Assembly (NCBI RefSeq): GCF_037969725.1
Contig: NZ_CP150203.1
Location: 2,372,001 to 2,436,000 of the forward strand
Origin: Paenibacillus sp. FSL W8-0426
Lineage (GTDB): Bacteria > Bacillota > Bacilli > Paenibacillales > Paenibacillaceae
Direction of reading: 5' to 3'
DNA length: 64,000 nt
Shown here: one piece after another, positions 1 through 8,758 of the stretch
Position numbering within the stretch: position 1 is the stretch's first letter
Layout: each line of letters begins with the position of its first letter
The notes under the pieces: generated by a model
Told to the model about the DNA's origin: nothing
What the model saw: the letters and a program-made list of their open reading frames with translations, nothing else
Databases searched by the model: none
Program-made: the position numbers and the translations under genes

Positions 1-1
1 C

Positions 2-91
2 AATTTGACAACGGTAGTTCCGGCTCCGACCAATGAACAATTGAAAGAGGAAGAGGAAGAAGAACAGGAATTGTTTGAACTGAACGAGTAG
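2..91 (+). CDS. recA: RecA recombinase, C-terminal tail (partial)
   Basis: Open frame entering from the left edge and stopping at TAG (89-91). Only the last 29 residues are present. They end in an acidic tail (six Glu in a row, then QELFELNE), typical of the disordered RecA C-terminus that modulates DNA binding. The body of the protein lies outside the window, so identity rests on the acidic tail plus the gene order: recX and then rny follow, as expected downstream of recA in Paenibacillus and relatives. Confidence 0.75.
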   Translation, partial: NLTTVVPAPTNEQLKEEEEEEQELFELNE

Positions 92-153
92 TCTTTTCCT
101 TTCTCGCGGATGACCGAAGTGAAAATAGGCGTTTGAATTCATCGTACTGTTTT

Positions 154-188
154 AACAGCCCCTGTCCAATCATTGGACAGGGGCTGTT
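154..188. other. Long perfect inverted repeat after recA
   Basis: Two 17-nt arms (154-170 and 172-188) are exact reverse complements around a single C, with a GC-rich core (AGCCCCTGTCC). It sits between recA and recX, where a terminator is expected. No T-run follows on either strand, so it is not a canonical intrinsic terminator. It may act as a 3' end stabiliser or a weak terminator. Confidence 0.5.
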
Positions 189-339
189 AGCATGCATACC
201 GCAGTTCATGGTATGTTATTGATATCCATAAAGTTCACATGTGGAGTTAGTTTTTTGCCTGATATTATAGTGGCATTGAAATTGCACTTTTTAAGGAGTC
301 TGGGAAGGGCGTTTTGAAGGAAGGTAGAAGGGAGAGCGC

Positions 340-1080
340 ATGGACAACACAGAGAAAGAACAGTGGGAAGCGGAACATGAACCGGAGGGGATCGCCGATT
401 TTCCGGATAACGAGGAACTCGTAATTACACGCGTGGACAGGCTGAAGAGCCGGGAAGCACGGTATCGCATCACTTTTGGGACGTACTCGTTAACCGTACT
501 GGAAGACGTTATGATCAAGTATCGCATGACCAAAGGGAATACGTTTGTGAAGCGGGATTTGGAAAAAATCGTTGTGGCGGACGAGCGCCAGCGCATCTAT
601 GTGCAGTCATTGCGATATCTTGAACATAAGCAGCGGACCCGGCGAGAATTGGCCCAGAAGCTTCAACAAAAACAGTTTGAGGTAACATTGATTGAAGATG
701 TGCTGGATCAGCTGGAGCGGGAGAAACTCGTTGATGATCAGTGGTTTGCAAAGGAATGGACGAGACAGCGTATGACAGGCCAGCGGAAGGGAAAACTGTG
801 GATAAGGCAGGAACTGCGCCAAAAAGGCGTATCCAATGATCTCATTGCCGAGGCTTTGCAAGAAGTTAGCGCGCACGATGAGTTTGAAACTGCCCTGCTA
901 GCAGGTCGAAAAAAGTGGAAGCAGGTTAAAGGTGACATTTCCGAAAAAAAACGTAAAACATTTCCCTTTCTGGTTCGCCGCGGATTTCCCATGGATATGG
1001 TTCGTCGTGCGGTGAATGTTCTGATCGAGGAAGATGGCGAGACGGACAACGAAGAGCATGAAAGTTGGTTATGGGATTAA
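340..1080 (+). CDS. recX: RecX regulatory protein
   Basis: A 246-residue basic/acidic helical protein of the RecX family, which binds RecA filaments and modulates recombinase activity in the SOS response. The repeat-like three-helix modules are visible (for example RYLEHKQRTRRELAQKL, then KLVDDQWFAKEW with RQRMTGQRKGK). Length fits Gram-positive RecX (about 210-270). The ATG at 340 is preceded by AGGGAG about 6 nt upstream. It lies about 250 bp after recA in the same orientation, so co-expression with recA or SOS control is likely. No clear LexA box was seen just upstream. Confidence 0.9.
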   Translation: MDNTEKEQWEAEHEPEGIADFPDNEELVITRVDRLKSREARYRITFGTYSLTVLEDVMIKYRMTKGNTFVKRDLEKIVVADERQRIYVQSLRYLEHKQRTRRELAQKLQQKQFEVTLIEDVLDQLEREKLVDDQWFAKEWTRQRMTGQRKGKLWIRQELRQKGVSNDLIAEALQEVSAHDEFETALLAGRKKWKQVKGDISEKKRKTFPFLVRRGFPMDMVRRAVNVLIEEDGETDNEEHESWLWD

Positions 1081-1107
1081 CAGGACGATGTGCCAGGTTG
1101 CATTCTC

Positions 1108-1137
1108 TTGACAATTTATTTCGTCAAATACTAAAAT
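1108..1137 (+). promoter_or_regulatory. Sigma-A-like promoter for rny
   Basis: TTGACA at 1108-1113 and TAAAAT at 1132-1137, 18 nt apart, about 250 nt before the rny start. The consensus -35 and 5/6 -10 make this the best promoter candidate in the recX-rny gap. The long 5' leader shows no obvious riboswitch. Confidence 0.6.
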
Positions 1138-1388
1138 GGACATGAGTCTGTAAGAATTGGGTAACCCTTTTTCCTTCCAAAAAAGCGGTTTCCGATTTCC
1201 AGGACTTTCAACCATTCATTGACTATGGTTCGCTTGAGAAGGCGGATAGTACGTGGAAACATGTACACTTGAAATGAAAATCGGCGGGGGATCGCCGTGA
1301 GTATTCGTATTCCCAAAATATGCGAGGTTTGAAAACAGAAAAAAGACCCAAGGAATGCCTTGGAGGAACCAACGAGGAGGTGAACAGT

Positions 1389-2924
1389 ATGATAATCACG
1401 ATCGTTCTCGTTGTAGCCGCGCTATTCATTGGGTTCGGAGTCGGATATTTTATTCGCAAATCTCTTGCAGAGGCCAAAATTTCCAGTGCGGAACAAGCTG
1501 CCGTACAAATCGTTGAAAATGCGAAAAAAGAGGCAGAGGCGCTGAAAAAAGAGACGGTGCTGGAAGCAAAAGACGAAATCCATCGCATTCGCGCCGAAGC
1601 TGAAAAAGACACTCGTGAACGTCGAAATGAAATTCAACGACAAGAAAGACGATTGTTGCAAAAAGAAGAGTCGCTGGATAAAAAGATGGAATCACTCGAA
1701 CGTAAAGAAGAGCAAGTGGCTAACAAAGAGAAACGCATTGATGAGACACAGCAGCAAATTGAAATGATTTACAAAAGCCAGGTTACGGAGCTGGAGCGTA
1801 TCTCCAACCTCACCATGGAAGACGCACGCAGTATCATACTGTCCAACGTAGAGCAGGAAGTCCGTCATGAGACGGCTCAGATGATCAAGGACATTGAACA
1901 GCAGGCGAAGGAAGAGGCGGACAAAAAATCCCGCGAAATTATTACCCTGGCCATCCAGCGTTGCGCGGCAGATCACGTGGCAGAAACGACGGTATCTGTT
2001 GTAACGCTTCCGAATGAAGAGATGAAAGGCCGGATTATCGGTCGTGAAGGACGAAACATCCGTGCACTAGAAACCCTTACCGGGATTGACCTCATTATCG
2101 ATGATACGCCAGAAGCAGTCATTCTGTCGGGCTTTGACCCGATTCGCCGTGAAATTGCCCGTACAGCCCTGGAGAAACTGGTGGCAGACGGACGTATTCA
2201 TCCGGCACGCATTGAAGAGATGGTGGAGAAATCCCGCAAAGAAGTGGATGAGCGTATCCGTGAATACGGTGAGCAAGCTACGTTCGAGGTGGGCGTACAC
2301 GGTCTGCATCCGGATTTGATCAAAATTTTGGGCAGATTGAAATTCCGTACAAGCTATGGTCAGAACGTCTTGAAACATTCAATGGAAGTCGCCTACTTGG
2401 CTGGATTGATGGCTGGCGAGCTTGGAGAAGATGTTACGCTGGCAAGACGTGCCGGATTATTGCATGATATCGGTAAAGCGCTGGATCACGAAGTGGAAGG
2501 ATCACACGTCGAAATCGGCGTGGAACTGGCGAAGAAATACAAGGAGCACCCTGTTGTCATCAACAGCATCGCTTCCCATCATGGGGATTGCGAGGCAACT
2601 TCGGTTATTGCCATGCTGGTTGGAGCAGCAGATGCCTTATCCGCAGCAAGACCAGGCGCACGCCGCGAAACACTGGAAACGTATATCAAACGACTGGAGA
2701 AGCTGGAAGAAATTTCGGAATCGTTCGAAGGTGTCGAGAAATCGTATGCCATTCAGGCCGGCCGCGAAGTTCGCGTCATGGTGCAGCCTGATAAAATCGA
2801 CGATGCGGAAGCTTTCCGCCTTGCACGTGACATCACCAAGATGATCGAGAACGAGCTCGATTATCCGGGACACATCAAAGTCACCGTGATCCGGGAAACC
2901 CGGGCGGTTGAATACGCAAAATAG
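1389..2924 (+). CDS. rny: RNase Y, membrane-anchored endoribonuclease
   Basis: A 511-residue endoribonuclease that initiates mRNA decay. The N-terminal membrane helix is at about residues 3-23 ([20 protein letters not shown]), followed by a long Glu/Lys-rich coiled coil to about residue 180. Next comes a KH domain ([15 protein letters not shown]), then an HD domain with the HD pair in [12 protein letters not shown]. It ends in [12 protein letters not shown] like Bacillus RNase Y. The start is the ATG at 1389, preceded by AGGAGG (1375-1380). Upstream in-frame starts would add residues before the membrane anchor and have no ribosome binding site. It is followed by a terminator. In B. subtilis the Y-complex (RicA/RicF/RicT) modulates RNase Y, and ricA lies downstream in this window. 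Confidence 0.97.
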   Translation: MIITIVLVVAALFIGFGVGYFIRKSLAEAKISSAEQAAVQIVENAKKEAEALKKETVLEAKDEIHRIRAEAEKDTRERRNEIQRQERRLLQKEESLDKKMESLERKEEQVANKEKRIDETQQQIEMIYKSQVTELERISNLTMEDARSIILSNVEQEVRHETAQMIKDIEQQAKEEADKKSREIITLAIQRCAADHVAETTVSVVTLPNEEMKGRIIGREGRNIRALETLTGIDLIIDDTPEAVILSGFDPIRREIARTALEKLVADGRIHPARIEEMVEKSRKEVDERIREYGEQATFEVGVHGLHPDLIKILGRLKFRTSYGQNVLKHSMEVAYLAGLMAGELGEDVTLARRAGLLHDIGKALDHEVEGSHVEIGVELAKKYKEHPVVINSIASHHGDCEATSVIAMLVGAADALSAARPGARRETLETYIKRLEKLEEISESFEGVEKSYAIQAGREVRVMVQPDKIDDAEAFRLARDITKMIENELDYPGHIKVTVIRETRAVEYAK

Positions 2925-2933
2925 ATCATTTCG

Positions 2934-2968
2934 AAAAGTGGCCGCGATTGTGGCCGCTTTTCTTATTT
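2934..2968 (+). terminator. Intrinsic terminator of rny
   Basis: AAAAGTGGCC (2934-2943) pairs with GGCCGCTTTT (2952-2961), with one G-T pair. The T-rich tail CTTTTCTTATTT follows directly. Confidence 0.8.
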
Positions 2969-3047
2969 ATGCACGTTACCGTTGCTTTTGGCGCATAACA
3001 TGTTTAATCCGGATTCAGATATGGTAAGTAATGAAGGAGGCAATACA

Positions 3048-3842
3048 TTGAAAGTTCTTTTTATCGGTGACATCGTAGGAAACGTCGGGCGCAAAGCGTT
3101 GAAAGAAAATCTGCCTTACCTTAAAAACAAGTACAAGCCGCATGTCGTCATCGTCAATGGCGAGAACGCGGCGGCAGGCCGCGGGATTACCGGAGCGATT
3201 GCGAACGAATTTTTTAACTGGGGCGTGCATGGCATAACGCTGGGCAATCATACATGGGATAACAAGGACATTTTTGAGTTCATCGACGATGAGCCGCGTA
3301 TGATTCGTCCTGCCAACTTTCCTCCAGGCACTCCAGGCAGAGGGTACACCGTGGTCAAAGGCGAGGGCAAAGAATTGGCCATCGTGAATCTGCAAGGGCG
3401 CACGTTTCTGCCCGCACTGGATTGCCCGTTCCGCACCGCCGACGAGATTGTCGACGAGCTTCGCCAGAAGCACAAGTGTATTCTGGTCGATATGCATGCA
3501 GAAGCGACCTCGGAGAAAATTGCGATGGGCTGGCATTTGGACGGTCGTGTCTCGCTTGTCGTGGGAACGCACACCCATGTGCAAAGCAATGATGATCGCA
3601 TTTTGCCGGGAGGAACGGCTTATTTGACGGATGCCGGCATGGTTGGACCGCGTGACGGCATCTTGGGCATGGAACGTCAGGCAGTATTGCGCAAGTTTTA
3701 TACCCAATTGCCGGTACGCTTTGTGGTGGATGACGGCAAATGGCACTTCCATGGCGTGTTTGTGGAAATCGACGAAAGCACGGGCAAAGCAACCCGAATC
3801 GAGAAAATTCGTTTAAACGAGGATGAGTGGCGCATGGAGTAG
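3048..3842 (+). CDS. ymdB: YmdB metallophosphatase/phosphodiesterase
   Basis: A 264-residue calcineurin-like metallophosphatase (TIGR00282), related to B. subtilis YmdB, a cyclic-nucleotide phosphodiesterase that affects biofilm and motility gene expression. Metal-binding motifs are visible: FIGDIVG near the N-terminus, NGEN, GNHTWD, HAEATSEK and GTHTHVQ. The start is TTG at 3048, preceded by AAGGAGG (3034-3040) with a 7-nt spacer, and it places the family N-terminus KVLFIGD exactly. The longer ATG-initiated frame would add 22 unrelated residues. It lies downstream of rny as in Bacillus, but here a terminator separates them. Confidence 0.93.
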   Translation: MKVLFIGDIVGNVGRKALKENLPYLKNKYKPHVVIVNGENAAAGRGITGAIANEFFNWGVHGITLGNHTWDNKDIFEFIDDEPRMIRPANFPPGTPGRGYTVVKGEGKELAIVNLQGRTFLPALDCPFRTADEIVDELRQKHKCILVDMHAEATSEKIAMGWHLDGRVSLVVGTHTHVQSNDDRILPGGTAYLTDAGMVGPRDGILGMERQAVLRKFYTQLPVRFVVDDGKWHFHGVFVEIDESTGKATRIEKIRLNEDEWRME

Positions 3843-3879
3843 CGGGGTGTTCCCGTTTTCTCCGAGCCTCGTCTAAAAA

Positions 3880-3909
3880 GAAGGAATTTTTTTGCCTCCC
3901 GCGAATAAA
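3880..3909 (+). promoter_or_regulatory. Sigma-H-type promoter for spoVS
   Basis: GAAGGAATT (3880-3888) matches the sigma-H -35 pattern RNAGGAWWW. GAAT lies at 3903-3906, 11 nt after it, matching the -10 RNNGAAT except at the purine. spoVS is a known sigma-H gene in B. subtilis, so the match fits both in sequence and in context. Confidence 0.7.
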
Positions 3910-3958
3910 ATCTAGTAAGTGGAAACAAACATTCAACAATCCCAGGGAGGTACTTACC

Positions 3959-4219
3959 ATGGAAGTATTAAAAGTTTCAGCAAAGTCCAATCCCAATTCC
4001 GTTGCCGGTGCGCTTGCAGGTGTTCTTCGTGAACGTGGAAATGCTGAACTGCAGGCCATCGGGGCGGGTGCATTGAATCAAGCTATTAAAGCGGTAGCGA
4101 TAGCCCGGGGATTCGTAGCACCAAGTGGAGTTGACTTGATTTGTATTCCAGCTTTTACTGATATCGTAATTGACGGTGAGGACCGAACGGCCATTAAGCT
4201 GATAGTGGAGCCCAGATAA
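3959..4219 (+). CDS. spoVS: Stage V sporulation protein S
   Basis: An 86-residue protein, essentially the same length as B. subtilis SpoVS and with the highly conserved sequence blocks LKVSAKSNPNSVAGALAGVL and GAGALNQAIKAVAIARGF. It is an Alba-like small protein needed for progression of late sporulation (coat and septation effects). ATG at 3959 has the strong site CAGGGAGGT (3943-3951). It is monocistronic: a sigma-H-like promoter lies ahead and a terminator follows. Confidence 0.97.
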   Translation: MEVLKVSAKSNPNSVAGALAGVLRERGNAELQAIGAGALNQAIKAVAIARGFVAPSGVDLICIPAFTDIVIDGEDRTAIKLIVEPR

Positions 4220-4239
4220 TACATGATTCCTGCAAGGAG

Positions 4240-4267
4240 CCTGTTTACGTCGTAGACAGGTTTTTTT
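4240..4267 (+). terminator. Intrinsic terminator of spoVS
   Basis: CCTGTTTA (4240-4247) pairs with TAGACAGG (4253-4260) around a 5-nt loop, followed by seven T (4261-4267). Confidence 0.9.
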
Positions 4268-4307
4268 GCATGCCATTTTTTATTTCCAGGCCAAAGGAGG
4301 AGCGTTC

Positions 4308-5285
4308 ATGCGTGAATGGCGTGTCGCCGATTTTCATTGTGATGCCTTGAGCAAAATGTTGTTGAAACCCGAGCTTTCGTTCCGAAATGCATCGGAGCTG
4401 GATGTCAATGTGCAGCGTATGGAGGAAGGCGGCGTCGGCTTGCAGGCGTTTGCGATCTATTTGCCGGAAGTATTGGGCCGGGGCAAGTTTGAGCACGTCA
4501 TGGGTCAGCTCGAGTTATACAGAAACCGGGTTCATGGGAACGATGGGCAAGGCCGGGGGATCCAAACGCTGTTATGGCGGGAACAGGTGGCTGACGTCAG
4601 GAAGCTTGAGAACCCATGGGGACTTTTGACGCTGGAGGGTGTGGACGGCCTGGAAGGCAGCCTGTTCTACTTGCAGCTATGTTACGAGATGGGCATACGA
4701 ATCGTAGGGCTGACCTGGAACTATGCCAATTGGGCGGCAGACGGGGTGATGGAGCAGCGAGGAGCGGGTTTGACCGAGAAAGGCAAGGCATTGGTCGGGC
4801 GCTGCAATGAAATCGGCATGCTGCTGGATGTTTCGCATTTGACGGAAAAAGGGTTCTGGGAACTGACCGAGCTGAGCGAGCGTCCGTTTATTGCTTCCCA
4901 TTCGAACAGCTACGAGGTGTGTCCCCATGTCCGCAATTTGAAGGATGATCAAATTCGGGCCATTGTGGCCCGGAATGGGCGGGTGGGATTGACGTTTGTG
5001 CCATGGTTCGTGAAACAGGCGGATGAGGTACATATGGAAGATCTGCTGCCGCATATCGAGCGGATATGCACCTTGGGCGGAGCGCAGCATTTGATGATGG
5101 GGTCTGACTTTGACGGAATATCGACATATATTCATGGTTTGGAGCATTCGGGGAAATATCCGCAGTGGATCGAAGTGCTGCTGAAACATTATGACGAGCA
5201 TGTGGTGCGAGGCTGGATGTGGGATAATGCGATAAATTATTTGCATGAACAGCTGCCTTCAGCTGCCGCCAATCAGGTAAAATAA
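4308..5285 (+). CDS. Membrane dipeptidase (peptidase family M19)
   Basis: A 325-residue zinc dipeptidase of the renal dipeptidase/M19 family, expected to cleave dipeptides, with a preference in many members for a C-terminal D-residue. Metal-site motifs can be seen: FHCDAL near the N-terminus (HxD), the bridging Glu in LEGVDGL, the His in IASHSNS, and MGSDFDG near the C-terminus. No signal peptide or membrane helix is visible, so a cytoplasmic enzyme is likely. ATG at 4308 follows AAAGGAGGAGCG. It is transcribed alone between two terminator/promoter boundaries. Confidence 0.9.
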   Translation: MREWRVADFHCDALSKMLLKPELSFRNASELDVNVQRMEEGGVGLQAFAIYLPEVLGRGKFEHVMGQLELYRNRVHGNDGQGRGIQTLLWREQVADVRKLENPWGLLTLEGVDGLEGSLFYLQLCYEMGIRIVGLTWNYANWAADGVMEQRGAGLTEKGKALVGRCNEIGMLLDVSHLTEKGFWELTELSERPFIASHSNSYEVCPHVRNLKDDQIRAIVARNGRVGLTFVPWFVKQADEVHMEDLLPHIERICTLGGAQHLMMGSDFDGISTYIHGLEHSGKYPQWIEVLLKHYDEHVVRGWMWDNAINYLHEQLPSAAANQVK

Positions 5286-5314
5286 GGGGATTTCATGAAT
5301 TTTCAACAGTTCGT

Positions 5315-5343
5315 TTTCATTTCACGCCAAAAAGGGGTATAAT
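5315..5343 (+). promoter_or_regulatory. Promoter for pduL
   Basis: TTTCAT at 5315-5320 and a perfect TATAAT at 5338-5343, with a 17-nt spacer, about 60 nt before the pduL start. Confidence 0.6.
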
Positions 5344-5403
5344 ACCAAAGGATTGTTATGAGCCTGACCTCAGGCCAGAGATAAACAAGGAGTGAAATTT
5401 CAA

Positions 5404-5976
5404 ATGAGTAAAACAGTACCTGTGGGCGTATCCGCCCGCCACATTCACGTATCCCAAGAGCATGTCGACGTTTTGTTCGGCAAAGGTTATCAACTGACTG
5501 AGTTCAAACCTCTGTCCCAACCAGGCCAATACGCCGCAAACGAAACAGTAGCGGTAATCGGTTCGAAAGGACAGTTCGATAAAGTCCGCATCCTCGGGCC
5601 AGTTCGCCCGGAAACCCAATTGGAAATCTCCATGACGGATTCCTTTGCGATCGGCGTTAAAGCCCCTGTACGCGAGTCCGGAAACATTGAAGGAACTCCG
5701 GGAATAACCATCAAAGGCCCTGCCGGCGAAGTAACCATCGACAAAGGCGTCATCGTTGCTGCCCGCCATATTCACTTCCACACTTCCGATGCGGAAAAAT
5801 GGGGCATTCAAGACAAACAAATGCTGAAAGTGCGCTTGAGCGGCGAACGCGGCCTCGTGTTGGAAAATGTAGTGGCACGCGTATCCGACTCCTTTGCATT
5901 GGACATGCACATCGATACCGATGAAGCAAACGCAGCAGGCGCGCGTAATGGCGACACTGCTGAAATCATCGACTAA
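5404..5976 (+). CDS. pduL: PduL-type phosphate propanoyl/acetyltransferase
   Basis: A 190-residue PduL-family phosphotransacylase (acyl-CoA + Pi to acyl-phosphate + CoA). Two repeated PduL modules can be recognised. Each carries a histidine motif for the zinc site: SARHIHVS in the first and AARHIHF in the second. There is no N-terminal microcompartment-targeting extension, and no pdu or other microcompartment genes are nearby, so it probably serves acetate/propionate metabolism as a stand-alone enzyme. ATG at 5404 is preferred, with AAGGAG at 5387-5392; a GTG at 5392 is in frame but overlaps that site. Confidence 0.9.
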   Translation: MSKTVPVGVSARHIHVSQEHVDVLFGKGYQLTEFKPLSQPGQYAANETVAVIGSKGQFDKVRILGPVRPETQLEISMTDSFAIGVKAPVRESGNIEGTPGITIKGPAGEVTIDKGVIVAARHIHFHTSDAEKWGIQDKQMLKVRLSGERGLVLENVVARVSDSFALDMHIDTDEANAAGARNGDTAEIID

Positions 5977-5979
5977 GGA

Positions 5980-6041
5980 ATTTCGGGGACATTAGCGGTG
6001 GTTTATTTCGACGAAATTTCGTCGAAGTCTCTGCCGAAATA
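5980..6041 (+). other. Structured intergenic element after pduL
   Basis: ATTTCGG (5980-5986) can pair with CCGAAAT (6035-6041), enclosing a perfect 20-nt palindrome, TTCGACGAAATTTCGTCGAA (6007-6026). The segment TCGGGGACATTAGCGG resembles the 3' core of the dispersed repeat found at 8.1, 43.7 and 63.1 kb, where the core is also followed by a hairpin of variable sequence. It may be a degenerate copy or the pduL terminator region. Confidence 0.4.
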
Positions 6042-6103
6042 CAAATGGGAGCTGGTTTCCTTTAAGGCAATCCACTCTTTTTGGAGAATGTAATACCAAG
6101 TCC

Positions 6104-6164
6104 AAAAACCTGAGCACATCCATGGTACGGTCGAAGACCGATGTTATGGAAAGCTCGGGTTTTT
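6104..6164. terminator. Long hairpin, probable bidirectional terminator
   Basis: AAAAACCTGAGC (6104-6115) pairs with GCTCGGGTTTTT (6153-6164) with one mismatch. A nested hairpin CGGTC-GAA-GACCG lies inside. T-runs occur at the end in both directions. No gene supported by a ribosome binding site was found between pduL and miaB (5977-6413). Confidence 0.5.
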
Positions 6165-6306
6165 GCTTATAGGAAGACCGATGCCGCAACCAAACGAGGT
6201 TCAACTGCTCCATCACTCGGCGTTGCATACATAAGGCGTTACGTTTCAGCGATACAAGAGGCGGCAGGCTTTGCGTATGGAACTGCGGTCCAAACCATGT
6301 TATAAT

Positions 6307-6334
6307 TTGACGTAATGCTCTTTTGTTGTATAAC
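6307..6334 (+). promoter_or_regulatory. Promoter for miaB
   Basis: TTGACG at 6307-6312 and TATAAC at 6329-6334 with a 16-nt spacer (5/6 in each box), about 80 nt before miaB. A second TATAAT lies at 6301-6306 but lacks a good -35. Confidence 0.6.
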
Positions 6335-6413
6335 GGGTGCAAAGAACACCGATCCATATGGTATAACGGATTTTAATGAATATGAATAGAGGCTGTAAGG
6401 AGTGACCGCAGGC

Positions 6414-7970
6414 ATGGCTAAAGATTCGAAAAAGGATTACTCCCGATATTTTGATTTCTCCGATGCCAAAGTAATTTCACAAGATGAATTCAGCAAAAAA
6501 ATTCGGATTCGCGGCCGGGACATTACAATCAAGTCCGAACCGAATCATCGTCAGGAGAAACAGCGGGGAAAGGAAGACATCCAGGTACTTTACGACAATG
6601 CCGTCCCGGATGAATTGAAGCATATCGGCGAAGGCAAACATTATATCGTTTACACCTATGGATGCCAGATGAACGAGCATGATTCGGAGACGATTAAAGG
6701 TCTGCTCGAATCCATGGGTTACCAGGCCACGGAAGATCGCAAGGAAGCCGACATCATCCTGCTGAACACATGTGCGATTCGCGAAAATGCGGAGGACAAG
6801 GTGTTTGGCGAGCTCGGTCATCTCAAAACGTTGAAAACCGAACGTCCAGGCTTGCTGCTTGGGGTGTGCGGCTGCATGTCCCAGGAGGAAGGCGTCGTTA
6901 ACCGCATCATGCAAAAGCATGGTTTTGTGGACATGATCTTTGGTACGCATAACGTGCACCGTTTGCCTCATCTGATTCAGGAAGCGCTGTTCAGCAAGGA
7001 AATGGTCGTTGAGGTGTGGTCCAAAGAGGGCGATATCATCGAAAACCTGCCGAAAAAACGGGAAGGCATGCGCGCATGGGTCAACATCATGTACGGTTGC
7101 GACAAGTTCTGTACGTATTGCATCGTTCCGTATACGCGCGGCAAGGAAAGAAGTCGCAGACCGGAAGACGTCATTGCCGAGGTGCGTGACCTGGCAAGGC
7201 AGGGCTTCAAGGAAATTACGTTGTTGGGGCAGAACGTCAATGCTTACGGCAAAGACTTTACCGATATAAACTACAGCTTCGCGAACCTGATGGACGACAT
7301 CCGCAAAATCGACGTTCCCCGCGTTCGCTTTACGACAAGCCATCCGCGCGATTTTGACGACGATCTGATCGAAGTTCTCGCCAAGGGGGGCAATCTGGTC
7401 GAGCATATTCATCTTCCGGTGCAATCCGGCAGCACAGAAGTGCTTAAACGCATGAGTCGCAAGTATTCGCGGGAACACTATCTGAACCTGGCTCACAAAA
7501 TCAAGAAAGCGATCCCGAATGTGGTGCTGACCACCGACATTATCGTCGGTTTCCCTGGAGAAACGGACGAACAGTTCGAGGACACGCTTTCCCTCGTGCG
7601 CGAAGTAGGTTATGATTTTGCTTATACGTTCATCTATTCTCCGCGCGAAGGAACACCGGCTGCGGTAATGGAGGACAATGTGCCGATGGAAGTCAAGAAG
7701 GAGCGCCTGAAACGCTTGAACGAAACGATCAACGAATACAGCCACCGCAGCAACGAGAAGCAGCGCGGCAAAGTGGTTGAGGTATTGGTCGAAGGCGAGA
7801 GCAAACGGAACTCCAACGTACTGGCTGGACGCACACGCAGCAACAAATTAGTGCATTTCGAAGGTTCAAAAGATCTGATCGGGACGTTTGTGCAGGTCGA
7901 AATCACCGACCCGATGACGTTCTATATCCGGGGTAACCTGCTCACCGATCCGGTTGCAGCGAATCAGTAA
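6414..7970 (+). CDS. miaB: tRNA-2-methylthio-N6-dimethylallyladenosine synthase MiaB
   Basis: A 518-residue radical-SAM methylthiotransferase that adds the 2-methylthio group to i6A37 in tRNAs. The N-terminal MTTase domain contains [18 protein letters not shown] and [10 protein letters not shown] (three cluster cysteines). The radical-SAM core carries CDKFCTYC (CxxxCxxC), and the C-terminal TRAM domain follows [10 protein letters not shown]. Length and blocks match B. subtilis MiaB (YmcB, about 509). ATG at 6414 has TAAGGAG at 6396-6402; the in-frame GTG at 6402 overlaps that site. ricA lies downstream, as in Bacillus. Confidence 0.97.
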   Translation: MAKDSKKDYSRYFDFSDAKVISQDEFSKKIRIRGRDITIKSEPNHRQEKQRGKEDIQVLYDNAVPDELKHIGEGKHYIVYTYGCQMNEHDSETIKGLLESMGYQATEDRKEADIILLNTCAIRENAEDKVFGELGHLKTLKTERPGLLLGVCGCMSQEEGVVNRIMQKHGFVDMIFGTHNVHRLPHLIQEALFSKEMVVEVWSKEGDIIENLPKKREGMRAWVNIMYGCDKFCTYCIVPYTRGKERSRRPEDVIAEVRDLARQGFKEITLLGQNVNAYGKDFTDINYSFANLMDDIRKIDVPRVRFTTSHPRDFDDDLIEVLAKGGNLVEHIHLPVQSGSTEVLKRMSRKYSREHYLNLAHKIKKAIPNVVLTTDIIVGFPGETDEQFEDTLSLVREVGYDFAYTFIYSPREGTPAAVMEDNVPMEVKKERLKRLNETINEYSHRSNEKQRGKVVEVLVEGESKRNSNVLAGRTRSNKLVHFEGSKDLIGTFVQVEITDPMTFYIRGNLLTDPVAANQ

Positions 7971-8009
7971 ATATACATTACCACCCTGCAAAATAACGTG
8001 TTTGAAGTT

Positions 8010-8180
8010 GGAATCCAGCGCACGCAGCGGAGGAGACGGAGGAAGCGAGAGCGCTCGCCTTTGTCACCGAATTTCAACCTTGAGCAACATAGATTCAGAA
8101 ATTCGGGGACAACAGCGATCGGAAGAACGATCCGTAACCGTAGCGGACTGGTGGGAGAAAGAACCGTTCATTTTGCCTCA
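8010..8180 (+). repeat. Diverged copy of dispersed structured repeat
   Basis: Between miaB and ricA. Blocks shared with the copies at 43.5 and 62.9 kb are GGAAGCGAGAGCGCTCGCC, CACCGAATTTC and GGGGACAACAGCGATCGGAA. CCGAATTTC pairs exactly with the downstream GAAATTCGG. The conserved core is followed by another small hairpin, TCCG...CGGA, at the place where the other copies have hairpins of different sequence. This region lies in the 5' leader of ricA. In-frame translation through it is not supported by a ribosome binding site. Confidence 0.6.
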
Positions 8181-8205
8181 TCTCATACGAATTGGAGCGA
8201 TTACA

Positions 8206-8655
8206 GTGGCGCAAGAACAAGTGCAATATAACCGTTATGGTATGCCGACGTACGATACGCGCGATCTGGTCATACGCGACGACATTATGAGAAAAGCCAA
8301 AGAGTTGGCCAGTATGATCGGAACCAGCGAGGAAGTGAAGCAATTCCAGCAGGCTGAAGCCAAAATCCAAAACCATGAACGCATTCAGCAACTGATCGCC
8401 AACATCAAGAAAAAACAGAAGGAAATCGTAGCCTTCGAAAGTTTCAAAAATGCGGCCATGGTGAGCAAAATCGAGCAGGAGATCGAAGAGCTTCAGGATG
8501 AGCTGGATAGTATTCCGTTGGTCAACGAATTCCAGCAAAGCCAAAGCGACATCAACTATTTGCTGCAGCTGGTCGTTTCCGTGATCCGGGATACCGTTTC
8601 CGAGAAAGTCAATGTGGAGGCAGGCACGGACTCGCCGCCGAGCAGCTGCGGTTAA
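8206..8655 (+). CDS. ricA: RicA (YmcA), RNase Y-associated Y-complex subunit
   Basis: A 149-residue, mostly helical protein of the YlbF/YmcA family. In B. subtilis, RicA, RicF and RicT form a 4Fe-4S complex that controls RNase Y-dependent mRNA maturation and affects sporulation, competence and biofilm. Visible features: helical core KAKELASMIGTSEEVKQF, then QEIEELQDELDSIPLVNEF and DINYLLQLV, and a C-terminal tail ending PPSSCG whose Cys matches the Cys-containing RicA tail. The start is GTG at 8206, with GGAG 8 nt upstream. The position after miaB is conserved. Confidence 0.88.
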   Translation: MAQEQVQYNRYGMPTYDTRDLVIRDDIMRKAKELASMIGTSEEVKQFQQAEAKIQNHERIQQLIANIKKKQKEIVAFESFKNAAMVSKIEQEIEELQDELDSIPLVNEFQQSQSDINYLLQLVVSVIRDTVSEKVNVEAGTDSPPSSCG

Positions 8656-8663
8656 AAAATGGA

Positions 8664-8692
8664 AAGGGTGCGGACGCGGTCCGTGCCTTTTT
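8664..8692 (+). terminator. Intrinsic terminator of ricA
   Basis: GGTGCGGAC (8667-8675) pairs with GTCCGTGCC (8679-8687), using two wobble pairs, followed by TTTTT (8688-8692). Confidence 0.85.
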
Positions 8693-8758
8693 GTTCATAT
8701 CGGAAAACGAATGCATCAAGAATGAACAGACGAAGGTGCTATGAAGGAGAAATCAAAT

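Noticed and set aside
154..188. Classical terminator of recA
   Set aside because: Perfect stem but no T-run in either direction; kept only as an inverted repeat.
5992..6357. Minus-strand 121-codon frame between pduL and miaB
   Set aside because: Runs through two strong hairpins, has no ribosome binding site and overlaps the miaB promoter.
6477..7745. Very long antisense frame inside miaB
   Set aside because: Shadow of the miaB coding sequence; no start with a ribosome binding site and no family match. The same applies to long antisense frames in argS, essC and hrpB.
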